Below are positions 43,975 to 51,915 of a stretch of 64,000 nucleotides of DNA, in pieces. The notes under the pieces were generated by a model, which saw only the letters and a program-made list of their open reading frames with translations, did no database searches and was not told the DNA's origin. Source of the stretch: Micavibrio sp. UBA2137 (GTDB lineage Bacteria; Pseudomonadota; Alphaproteobacteria; Micavibrionales; Micavibrionaceae); contig DCXL01000001.1 of assembly GCA_002328415.1 (NCBI GenBank), positions 5,521-69,520 on the forward strand. Direction: 5' to 3'. The translations under genes and the position numbers were made by a program. Within the stretch, counting starts at the first letter, position 1, and every line of letters starts with the position of its first letter.

Positions 43975-44745
43975 TTATTTCGGGAAGAAAACGGCCTTGA
44001 CGCGTTTTGTGCCAGGATCGGCGTAAAGCTGACTGACACCTGTTTCTGTGTTCATTGTTGCGCGCGCACCTTCTAAAATGGTTGTGCCCTGCGTGATTTT
44101 AACATCCCCTTCAAGCACCGCCAGATTATTAGACTTTGTATAGGTTGCCTTGTTTCCGGTGGCCTTTTCTTTACCAGAGAGGATAGTCACATTGCCAACG
44201 GCCTCGGCACGTTTGAAACTTGTTGTTTTCTTGTTGGATTGATCGAAATAGATGATGAGCGTATCACCTGTAATGCTTTTTTCGGGTTCGGTTGCGCGCG
44301 CATTGCCAGTTGCCGTAAATTTTTGCTCAATACGATTATATTTTAGTGACTTGTCAGCCGTAATGGTTGAGCCATCACCTTCAAGCTTTAAATTATTTCC
44401 CGTAAAAATAACCTCACCTGAGGCAACGTCATAGGTTGCTTTTTGACCGCGCACTGTGCCATCTGGTGTTTCTGTCAAAACATTGCCAGTTGCTACGAAA
44501 TTGGTGATATCTGTTGAGCTGACTGCTGGGTTGTAAAAAGCTTCTAAAACATCGCCGCTAACTTGCATCTCTCCTTGTTTGGCCACTGCATTTCCCCGCG
44601 CAACATATTTATTTTCCTGTTTTTGCCATTCGAGCGCACCATCGGCTGTAATTTCAATAGGTTCTTTTTGCGACAACTCTTGCGCATGTGTAAGGTTTGG
44701 CACAACAGCAACCAACGCCAAGATAATCACAAAACGAAATATCAC
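43975..44745 (-). CDS. lptA: LptA-like LPS transport periplasmic protein (OstA)
   Basis: LptA bridges the inner and outer membranes in LPS transport. The 256-residue protein has a signal peptide (IFRFVIILALVAVVPNLTHAQ) and repeated OstA-type strands such as ITADGALEWQKQENKYVARGNAVAKQGEMQVSG, GQKATYDVASGEVIFTGNNLKLEG and NKATYTKSNNLAVLEGDVKITQG. These form the beta-jellyroll spine. It overlaps the lptC stop by four bases (ATGA). lptB, normally next, is absent from the following sequence. Confidence 0.93.
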   Translation of the reverse strand: MIFRFVIILALVAVVPNLTHAQELSQKEPIEITADGALEWQKQENKYVARGNAVAKQGEMQVSGDVLEAFYNPAVSSTDITNFVATGNVLTETPDGTVRGQKATYDVASGEVIFTGNNLKLEGDGSTITADKSLKYNRIEQKFTATGNARATEPEKSITGDTLIIYFDQSNKKTTSFKRAEAVGNVTILSGKEKATGNKATYTKSNNLAVLEGDVKITQGTTILEGARATMNTETGVSQLYADPGTKRVKAVFFPK

Positions 44746-45431
44746 TGCGTGTCTCCTTCTGTATTTTGAGGTTGGAGCGTTAACTTCGCTGGACCCTTGA
44801 AGATATAGGTTGAGGTTTTACCATCTGCTGAAAAACCCGAGGCGTCGATATTGGCATCTGGACCGTTGAGCTGTGTTGGTAAATCTGTGTCGGCTGTTTG
44901 ATTGTCGATATCAATAAAGACCTGAGGCATTTTTAGAGTATATCCTGCGCTATCTTGCAATTCAACGTCCCCGTCAAGGTCAAGCGTGTTGGCTTCCTGA
45001 TGAAAAACACCGTCCTTGGCTTTGAGTATGAATGTATCCCCACCATCCAGCGCAAGGTCGCCCTTAGGCTTTTCCAAAATGACAGAATCTTCATCATTAC
45101 TCTTTTGGAAGGCACGATCAGCCTCCAGTAAATAATTTGTGATTTCGCCATCTTTGCTATCTTGGGTACGAAATTGCGGATTTATAAGCTCGTTATCCCC
45201 CATTTGTTGAGGCGCGACTTCTTCTATAGTACGAGTTGGCTGCGCAATTTCCCTGTCGTTAAAGATGAAAACCGCAAATAGCAATGCGATTGCCAAAATA
45301 GGAAAGGCGAGACGCATAATGCGCACAACTTTTGAACGAAAGAGGAGTGTGTCACGTTGTGATGGGACGGTCTCGGAAATATTGAGGTCGCGCAACGTAT
45401 TCTTTTTATCATCGGGTTGCGTGGCACTCAT
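44742..45431 (-). CDS. lptC: LptC-like LPS transport protein
   Basis: LptC is the bitopic inner-membrane protein passing LPS from LptBFG to LptA. The start MSATQPDDKKNT was chosen because GGTGGGGA precedes it; a GTG nine bases upstream is possible. The 229-residue protein has an N-terminal cytoplasmic stretch, a membrane helix (MRLAFPILAIALLFAVFIFN) and a periplasmic LptC/OstA-like domain that contains GGDTFILKAKDGVFHQEANTLDLDG. The gene sits between kdsD and lptA and overlaps lptA. A minor oddity is that the soluble domain is longer than in E. coli LptC (191 residues), as is common in alphaproteobacteria. Confidence 0.9.
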   Translation of the reverse strand: MSATQPDDKKNTLRDLNISETVPSQRDTLLFRSKVVRIMRLAFPILAIALLFAVFIFNDREIAQPTRTIEEVAPQQMGDNELINPQFRTQDSKDGEITNYLLEADRAFQKSNDEDSVILEKPKGDLALDGGDTFILKAKDGVFHQEANTLDLDGDVELQDSAGYTLKMPQVFIDIDNQTADTDLPTQLNGPDANIDASGFSADGKTSTYIFKGPAKLTLQPQNTEGDTQ

Positions 45432-45452
45432 ATTCCCCACCTTTGCTGCAAA

Positions 45453-46442
45453 TTAGGCAAGACCAGCTTTGAGACATTCTTGTATACGTAGCATTCCAAC
45501 AATTTCCTGCGCATTATTTGTCACAACAAGTGAGGTAATCGGAGTTTTGAATTTATTGAGCATGATATCCATTCCCTCAACTGCCAGCGCGTCAGGCTGA
45601 ACGGATTTTGGGTTGCTCGACATAACGTCCTCAGCCTTTGTTTTACTCATTTCTGGCCCCATGATGCGCTTGATATCACCATCCGTGATAATGCCAAGTA
45701 CGTGATTTTTTTCGTCAATAATAATGCAGGAGCCAACGTTTTTTTCAACCATGGCAATGACGACCTCATCCATAGTTGTATCCTTTTTAAGGCAAGGAAA
45801 CTCGCCCATTTTTAGCATGAGATCATCAACACGTTTGAGTTTTTGGCCCAGTTTTCCACCCGGATGAAATACACTGAAATCTTCTTTTGTTAGTCCATTT
45901 TTCTTAAGGAGCGTGACGGCCAACGCATCCCCTAAAGCAATCATCATCGTTGTCGAGGTTGTTGGTGCCATACCAATGCCACATGCTTCTTTTGCGCGTG
46001 GAATAATAAGAGGGATATCAGCATGCTTACCAAGTGAGCTGTCAGGACGGCTTGTCATGCCAATAAGCGTAATCCCAAAACGCTGCGTGTAAGCAATAAT
46101 ATCTGAAAGTTCGGCATTTTCCCCTGAGTTTGAAAGCAGCAAGACGACATCGTTCTCTGTAATCATGCCCAAATCCCCGTGCGAGGCTTCATTGGGATGT
46201 ACGAAAAAAGCGGGTGTACCTGTTGAGGCCATGGTTGCTGCAATTTTATTGGCAACATGACCTGATTTTCCAATACCTGAAACAATTAAACGCCCATTTC
46301 CACTTTTGCCTTTCAGGGCAAAGATTGCGTCAATAGCCTGTGTAAAGCTGTCATTTAAAGAATATGATAATTGGCGCAGGCCATCAATTTCAACGGCAAG
46401 TGCCTCTCGGGCAATTGAGAGAGAGTCGTTTTGGTCCGACAT
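45453..46442 (-). CDS. kdsD: Arabinose-5-phosphate isomerase KdsD (KpsF family)
   Basis: KdsD interconverts ribulose-5-phosphate and arabinose-5-phosphate, the first step to Kdo for LPS. The 329-residue protein (start MSDQNDSLSIAR) has an N-terminal SIS sugar-isomerase domain with SGIGKSGHVANKIAATMASTGTPAFFVHPNEASHGDLG, followed by two CBS domains (DVMSSNPKSVQPDALAVEGMD in the second). Its position before lptC-lptA fits Kdo/LPS supply. It is 16 bases after the RNase D-like gene. Confidence 0.96.
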   Translation of the reverse strand: MSDQNDSLSIAREALAVEIDGLRQLSYSLNDSFTQAIDAIFALKGKSGNGRLIVSGIGKSGHVANKIAATMASTGTPAFFVHPNEASHGDLGMITENDVVLLLSNSGENAELSDIIAYTQRFGITLIGMTSRPDSSLGKHADIPLIIPRAKEACGIGMAPTTSTTMMIALGDALAVTLLKKNGLTKEDFSVFHPGGKLGQKLKRVDDLMLKMGEFPCLKKDTTMDEVVIAMVEKNVGSCIIIDEKNHVLGIITDGDIKRIMGPEMSKTKAEDVMSSNPKSVQPDALAVEGMDIMLNKFKTPITSLVVTNNAQEIVGMLRIQECLKAGLA

Positions 46443-46458
46443 TTTGCATCCTTCGCTG

Positions 46459-47073
46459 TTATGAATGGGAGAAGATATTGTCATCGCCCCATCCGTTAAG
46501 GTCTAATTCAATTTGTGTGGGAAGAAAGTCAAAGCATCCTTGTGCTAATGCCTCACGACCTTCCCGCTCCAAGCGCTCCTCCAACCCTGCCTTTACTTTA
46601 TGCAGGTAAAGAACGTCACTCGCCGCGTAATTTTGCTGGGCCTCTGAAAGCTCTTCCGCGGCCCAGTCAGAGCTCTGTTGTTGCTTATCAAGCGTAACGC
46701 CAGCCAGCTCGCTAACGACATCTTTGAGGCCATGACGGTTAGTGTATGTCCGTGTCAATTTAGAAGCGATTTTTGTACAAAAAACAGGCATCGCCTCAAC
46801 ATCAAAATAATGCTTAAAAATGGCCATATCAAAGCGCGCATAATGAAAAATTTTGGTAACTGAAGTGTCGCCAATCAGCTTCCTCAAATTTGGGGCGTCA
46901 TATTGACCTTCGCGGATTTGAACAAGATGTGCGTTTCCGTCGCCTGATGAAAGCTGGACCACACAGACGCGGTCACGCAAAGGATTTAGCCCAAGTGTTT
47001 CGGTATCGACCGCTACACCATTTGGAAACTCTAGATTGTCTGGAATATCATGTTCATAAAGAAAAATTGTCAT
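46459..47073 (-). CDS. rnd: Ribonuclease D-like 3'-5' exonuclease
   Basis: RNase D-type enzymes trim the 3' ends of structured RNAs. The start MTIFLYEHDIPDNLEF gives 204 residues, the short alphaproteobacterial form that lacks the E. coli HRDC domains. DEDD exonuclease motifs are visible: NGVAVDTETLGLNP (ExoI), IFHYARFDMAIFKHY (ExoII) and NYAASDVLYLHKV (ExoIII). A longer frame starting 57 bases upstream is less conserved. It begins the rnd-kdsD-lptC-lptA operon, a standard alphaproteobacterial order. Confidence 0.93.
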   Translation of the reverse strand: MTIFLYEHDIPDNLEFPNGVAVDTETLGLNPLRDRVCVVQLSSGDGNAHLVQIREGQYDAPNLRKLIGDTSVTKIFHYARFDMAIFKHYFDVEAMPVFCTKIASKLTRTYTNRHGLKDVVSELAGVTLDKQQQSSDWAAEELSEAQQNYAASDVLYLHKVKAGLEERLEREGREALAQGCFDFLPTQIELDLNGWGDDNIFSHS

Positions 47074-47180
47074 ATAAAGTAACCTCAAAGTCTGTGCGTA
47101 ATTTATGACGAAATTACCCGCTAAATGCAAGGAGTGCTTTCATAAATGGGCTTGGCAGGATTCAAGAGGCATGCGAGACT

Positions 47181-48632
47181 GTGCCTGATATGATTAGTCT
47201 CTCAGGATATACGCTTGGAATTTTGTCAATTGCTTACGGCATGGCAATGCTTATCCCGTTGGGGTATGAGGTCATTTATGCGGGTACGCATTTCGAGAGT
47301 TTTGCCATTAGCATTCTGCTTTGTTTGCTCGTCGGAGGTGCACTCTTCTTTGCAAATCATCGTCGCAGCTATGATTTGCTTGCAAAACAGGCTTTCCTGC
47401 TTACTTCACTTAGTTGGATATGGATGTCCCTTTTGGGGGCGCTGCCTTTTTTCTTTGCTAAAATGGACATGTCCCTCGTCGATATGATTTTCGAATCTGT
47501 ATCTGGTTTGACAACAACCGGATCCACAGTCTTAACAAATTTGGACGCAATGGATCCTGGATTATTGTTGTGGCGTTCAATTATTCAATGGTTGGGCGGA
47601 TTTGGCATTATTGCCTTTGCCATCATTCTTTTGCCTGTTTTGCGTGTTGGCGGTATGCAACTTTTCCACTCAGAATCCTCTGATAATTCCAGTAAGGCAA
47701 TCCCTTTAACGGGAAAATATCTCCAGCTTTTAGTTTCTGTGTATCTCATTTTGTCCATACTTTGTTTCGGTCTTTATGCAACTTTTGGCATGTCCCTTTT
47801 TGATGCGTTTAATCATATGATGACCACAGTTTCCACGGGCGGCTTTTCAACACACGATGACTCTTTTGGTCATTTTGACTCCATTCCTCTTAAGATTATT
47901 GGTGCGCTATTTATGTTAGGCGGCGGTATTCCCTTTGTTTTGTTTGTAAAATTGGTTGTGCAAGGGCAGTTTACTTTTCATCGTGACGAACAAGTTGTCA
48001 CGCTTCTCTTTATTATTCTATATGCAAGCATTTTGGTCACGGTTTCGCTTATTCTTTTACCTGGAACTTTTGAAAAGAAACTCATTGTAGACGCCTTTTT
48101 CAACGTTATTTCGATCATTACAACGACTGGCTATGCTGACGGTGATTATCAGTTCTGGGGCGGGTTAGCTGTTGCAGTTTTCTTTATTATTACATTCTTG
48201 GGCTCGTGTTCAGGGTCAACGGCTGGCGGCTTAAAAATTTTTCGCATCGTTTTGATGGCCAAGGTGCTTTATCAGCAATTGCGCAAATTGATTTACCCAA
48301 GGGGCGTTTTCCCTTTGCGCTATAATGAAAAGCCGGTCGAGGGAAAAGTGATTAACTCCATCATGGCGTTTTTCTTTATATATATATTGTCGAACATCGT
48401 TATTGCGATGTTGCTGGCGCTCACTGGCCTTGATTTCGTAACATCTCTTTCGGGCGCTGCAACGGCAATAGCGAATGTTGGTCCGGGTTTAGGCGAAATC
48501 ATCGGCCCTTCGGGTAATTTTGCAAGCATACCTGATACGGCGAAATGGATATTATGTGCGGCTATGATTGCTGGACGACTTGAAATTTTGACATTTGTTG
48601 TCATTTTCGTGCCCGCAATTTGGCGCCCTTAA
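47181..48632 (+). CDS. trkH: TrkH-type potassium uptake protein
   Basis: TrkH is the membrane subunit of the Trk potassium system. The 483-residue protein begins at a GTG (MPDMISLSGYTLG) and has about ten to twelve membrane segments. The four selectivity-filter loops are visible, for example FESVSGLTTTGSTVLTN, MTTVSTGGFSTHD, ISIITTTGYADGDYQ and ANVGPGLGEIIGPSGNF. The first three carry the TTGST/TGGFS/TTGYA signatures of the potassium filter. No trkA partner (cytoplasmic NAD-binding regulator) is in the window. It lies 56 bases before a receiver-domain gene. Confidence 0.95.
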   Translation: MPDMISLSGYTLGILSIAYGMAMLIPLGYEVIYAGTHFESFAISILLCLLVGGALFFANHRRSYDLLAKQAFLLTSLSWIWMSLLGALPFFFAKMDMSLVDMIFESVSGLTTTGSTVLTNLDAMDPGLLLWRSIIQWLGGFGIIAFAIILLPVLRVGGMQLFHSESSDNSSKAIPLTGKYLQLLVSVYLILSILCFGLYATFGMSLFDAFNHMMTTVSTGGFSTHDDSFGHFDSIPLKIIGALFMLGGGIPFVLFVKLVVQGQFTFHRDEQVVTLLFIILYASILVTVSLILLPGTFEKKLIVDAFFNVISIITTTGYADGDYQFWGGLAVAVFFIITFLGSCSGSTAGGLKIFRIVLMAKVLYQQLRKLIYPRGVFPLRYNEKPVEGKVINSIMAFFFIYILSNIVIAMLLALTGLDFVTSLSGAATAIANVGPGLGEIIGPSGNFASIPDTAKWILCAAMIAGRLEILTFVVIFVPAIWRP

Positions 48633-48688
48633 AATCGTGTAAAAAATATATCGCTCTCTTTTCAAAAGAACGCGAACATGAAAGGATA

Positions 48689-49513
48689 ATGTCCATGAAA
48701 GTTATGATTATCGATAGTGACGAGGCGCATGTTCGGCAACTGCAAAAAAGGCTTTCCGCAATGGGATACGACGCTGTGTCTTTTTCCCATCGTGAAGAGG
48801 CTCTCGCATCTCTTTCAGAATCTCGTGTTGATCTTATTCTTTTTGATCCTGCCCCTTTGGCTATGCCGAAGCAGATTGTAGCAGCGCTTAAAGATGCAAA
48901 TTTAAAATCTTGCTACGTCGCGGTCATGAGCACAAACGAGGATATCGAGAGCGTTTACTTGGAAAGTGGCGCGCATTTCTTTTTATCGAAGCCAGTAAGC
49001 GAGAGTGCGTTGGAGGGCGTTGTTCTGAATGCAACAAATTTGGGTAGCCTCAGGCAAAAACTTTCTGATACGAAAAAAGACTTTCCATCGGGCGGCGGTA
49101 TTTTGGCTAAATCTGCCTATAATGAATTATTTATATCTTCAATCGATCGTGCCGAACGCCGCGGCGAGAAGACCTATACGCTTTTTATATCAATAAGTAA
49201 CTTCAAGTCTATTTCGGCAGAGCTTGGCGCGTATAAGGCAAATGAAATATCTGCGCAGCTGGCACATGAGCTTTCAACCATTCGTAGGCAAAGCGACATT
49301 TTGTCACAAACTGACGTGGCGGAATATGCCATCTTGTTTTTTGGCGTTGAAGACTCAACAGAGCCGAAAGAAGCAACAGCGCGTTTTGTTGCACAGTTAA
49401 GCGACCCAGCTAGCCTCTTTGGAGATAGTGAAATCCCCGTCGATTTGGCTTTCGATTTAATCGAATTGCCAACCGGTTTATGCTGTATTAGTGAAACTAG
49501 CGTATCGAATTAG
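48689..49513 (+). CDS. Response-regulator receiver protein with a degenerate GGDEF domain
   Basis: The start was set at the ATG following AAAGGA (MSMKVMIIDSDEAHV, 274 residues). The N-terminal receiver domain has the acidic pair in MIIDSDEAH, a phospho-acceptor Asp in LILFDPAP, the Thr/Ser in VAVMSTNED and the Lys in FLSKPVSES. The C-terminal half resembles a GGDEF fold (LFISISNFKSISAELG, then DILSQTDVAEYAILFFG). Where the GGDEF signature is expected the sequence reads DVAEYAILFF, so catalytic activity is unlikely. It may bind c-di-GMP or act as a dimerising output; both are inference. It sits directly before an exopolysaccharide export set. Confidence 0.82.
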   Translation: MSMKVMIIDSDEAHVRQLQKRLSAMGYDAVSFSHREEALASLSESRVDLILFDPAPLAMPKQIVAALKDANLKSCYVAVMSTNEDIESVYLESGAHFFLSKPVSESALEGVVLNATNLGSLRQKLSDTKKDFPSGGGILAKSAYNELFISSIDRAERRGEKTYTLFISISNFKSISAELGAYKANEISAQLAHELSTIRRQSDILSQTDVAEYAILFFGVEDSTEPKEATARFVAQLSDPASLFGDSEIPVDLAFDLIELPTGLCCISETSVSN

Positions 49514-49638
49514 GCTGACTCCAAGGTCTTTCTTCTGAAAATTGTGGAAATCTTATTTTCCCATGATATCCTGTTAATGATTCGTTTTGACTCTTTTCTG
49601 GGGGTCAATCTTCAAAACTACAATTATAGAGTGCCCAT

Positions 49639-51036
49639 ATGTCTTGGTACGCCGTCCCTTTCAAGCGCAGCTCTGCGCATATTTTTCTTGGCTTGTTCTG
49701 CTCATCGCTATTGTCATTTGGTGTTGTGCAAAACGCGCACGCTCAAGATGCAAATGCAGAATATGCAACACTTGAAGGTGCGGGGTACCAGGGTGTGTTT
49801 GACGTGCGCTCCATCGAGCGTGAGCCAGATCCAGAAACAATGGTTCCTGTTGATGAAAGACAGTTTCCTGATTTTGCGCCCAAGGGCATGATTGTTGGTA
49901 ATTTCATTGTTCTTCCGCGCCTGACGACCTCATCTACTTATAATGACAATATTTTTGCAAGCAGCGATACAAATAATAATGATGAGGTGAGCGATGTTTA
50001 CGCCACTCTCGCGCCGGCCATTACAATTGAGACCATCAAAAACAGACACCCGTTTGGGCTTACGGCTTCGGCTGAGGTAATACGGTATCTTGAAGAGACA
50101 GATGAAGATCGCGAAAACTTCCTTGTAAGTGCGGGTGGGTTTTTTGAAGCAAAACACGATCTTATTTTGCCTTATTCCGTAACATACGAGCGCAGCCATC
50201 AGGGCCGCGCAGATAATATCTCGCGTGTTTTTACAGAAAATCCTTTGGAAATTAGAGAGTTCGAGGCAGAGGGGGGTGTTTCTTATAAGCCAAATCGATT
50301 GGGCTTAAAGCTTTTAGGGCGCTATATAGACAAAGAATATGAAGATGGAGTGTCTTTGAGGGATCCTACATTCCGTGTGGTCAGAAGCGATTCCAATTTT
50401 GATACACTCGAGGGCGAGATCGAAGTTACTTATGATTTCCACGCCAATCACTCCGCTTTTATTCGAGGCACGCTTGGACGTACAGAATTTGATTCCAGTA
50501 TTTTCGACGATAACACTCAAACCTCCACAGGGATTTTCAGGGACAGTGATAATGCGCGCGTTCTTGCGGGTATTGTTACCAATTACAAGGGAATTTTGTT
50601 TAGTGATATAGGTGTTGGGTATTCTAGCGTTGACTATGATAGCGATCAAATCTCTGATGTAGGGAATCTCGCGATTGATGCAACGCTTGATTGGAACGTA
50701 ACGAGATTAACTACTCTAGGCCTCAACCTAGGTCGAAGCATTGTGCAGGACAATGAGATTAGGCAGGGGATTGTTCAAACGCAAGGAACGGTTTCAATTG
50801 ACCATGAATTAAAGCGTAACTTATTGTTAAGTGGGTATATTACTTATTTAAATCGTGACTTTGATGAAATTTCTCGCGAAGATGATCTGTACCGTGCGGG
50901 ATTGGGTGTTGTGTATAAGCCAAGCCCATATTTTAATATATCTGGTGAGATTGTTCACGCGAATCAGGACAGCTCAAGTGAAGCAAATTCATTCGATCAA
51001 AATCTCTTCATTGTAAGATTAACAGGTCAATATTAA
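49639..51036 (+). CDS. Outer-membrane beta-barrel protein of a polysaccharide export locus
   Basis: The 465-residue protein has a signal peptide (FLGLFCSSLLSFGVVQNAHAQ) and then repeated amphipathic strands typical of an outer-membrane barrel, ending with LFIVRLTGQY where the final residue is aromatic. A plug-like N-terminal region is followed by about 16 strands. Paired with Wza-like and Wzc-like genes it resembles the BBP2/EpsL-type barrels that accompany exopolysaccharide secretion. Substrate specificity cannot be inferred. The gap to the next gene is 131 bases. Confidence 0.82.
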   Translation: MSWYAVPFKRSSAHIFLGLFCSSLLSFGVVQNAHAQDANAEYATLEGAGYQGVFDVRSIEREPDPETMVPVDERQFPDFAPKGMIVGNFIVLPRLTTSSTYNDNIFASSDTNNNDEVSDVYATLAPAITIETIKNRHPFGLTASAEVIRYLEETDEDRENFLVSAGGFFEAKHDLILPYSVTYERSHQGRADNISRVFTENPLEIREFEAEGGVSYKPNRLGLKLLGRYIDKEYEDGVSLRDPTFRVVRSDSNFDTLEGEIEVTYDFHANHSAFIRGTLGRTEFDSSIFDDNTQTSTGIFRDSDNARVLAGIVTNYKGILFSDIGVGYSSVDYDSDQISDVGNLAIDATLDWNVTRLTTLGLNLGRSIVQDNEIRQGIVQTQGTVSIDHELKRNLLLSGYITYLNRDFDEISREDDLYRAGLGVVYKPSPYFNISGEIVHANQDSSSEANSFDQNLFIVRLTGQY

Positions 51037-51167
51037 TTTAATATCAATAAGTTAGGGGAAAAATCGGCGAGTAAAAAATTATTGAAATAGAGTATTGTCA
51101 CACGACTCATAAACCAATACTATGTTATGTAGAGCATTGATTCTACTTACATTCTTTAAATTGCTCC

Positions 51168-51872
51168 ATGATTCTCATGGTTATGATAAAAACGAAACAA
51201 ACATTGTTGATTGCATTTATTGGGCTTGCTGCATTTTTTGCGCAGGCTAGTTTTGCGTTCGCTGAAACTGTGGTTGTTGCTGAAAAGGCTTCAAGTGGAA
51301 GCGATCTTGTGCCTGCAATGTCTTCGAAAGAAAAGACCGAAGTTGCAATTATTCCTGCGTCTGAAGCTGAAGACGTGGTGGTTGTCTCTACTAAAAACGT
51401 AACGGTCGCTAATGCCTACCGCATTGGTTCTGGCGACAAGTTGGATATTACTGTTTTCGGTGAAGAGGAGCTTTCCAAAACTTACACAGTTGATGGACAG
51501 GGTTATATTTCAATGCCGCTTGTTGGGAATGTTCTTGTTTCTGGCTTGACGCCACTTCAGACTGAACGATTGCTTGAGGAGAAATTTGCAGAAGGCTACC
51601 TAGTTGATCCGAGCATCGCGATTGAAATCTCAGAGTATCGTCCTTTCTACATTATAGGGGAAATCCGCAGACCAGGAAGTTATAACTATATCGACGGTAT
51701 GAATGTTTTAAACGCTGTTGCTGTGGGGGGCGGGTTTACTTACCGCGCAAAAACAAAGCAAGTTGAAGTTATTAGACCAGTAGAAGGCGGCGGAAATATT
51801 GAGGTTGTATTGGGGGTAGATGACCCCGTTCTTCCTGGAGACATTATTCGTATCAGAGAGCGTTTCTTTTGA
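51168..51872 (+). CDS. Polysaccharide export protein (Wza-like, SLBB domain)
   Basis: The 234-residue protein has a signal peptide (LLIAFIGLAAFFAQASFAFAE) but no obvious lipobox cysteine. It continues with the poly_export domain YRIGSGDKLDITVFGEEELSKTYTVDGQGYISMPLVGNVLV (about residues 84-124), then an SLBB/OPX segment ending PGDIIRIRERFF. Family members form an outer-membrane-spanning pore or periplasmic collar for polysaccharide. At 234 residues it is short, lacking the C-terminal alpha-barrel region of E. coli Wza, so another protein, perhaps the barrel gene before it, must provide the outer-membrane passage. Start choice between three nearby ATGs is uncertain. Confidence 0.9.
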   Translation: MILMVMIKTKQTLLIAFIGLAAFFAQASFAFAETVVVAEKASSGSDLVPAMSSKEKTEVAIIPASEAEDVVVVSTKNVTVANAYRIGSGDKLDITVFGEEELSKTYTVDGQGYISMPLVGNVLVSGLTPLQTERLLEEKFAEGYLVDPSIAIEISEYRPFYIIGEIRRPGSYNYIDGMNVLNAVAVGGGFTYRAKTKQVEVIRPVEGGGNIEVVLGVDDPVLPGDIIRIRERFF

Positions 51873-51915
51873 TATCTCTTAAAAACAAATAACTATGATA
51901 AATCAAGGCTCACAC

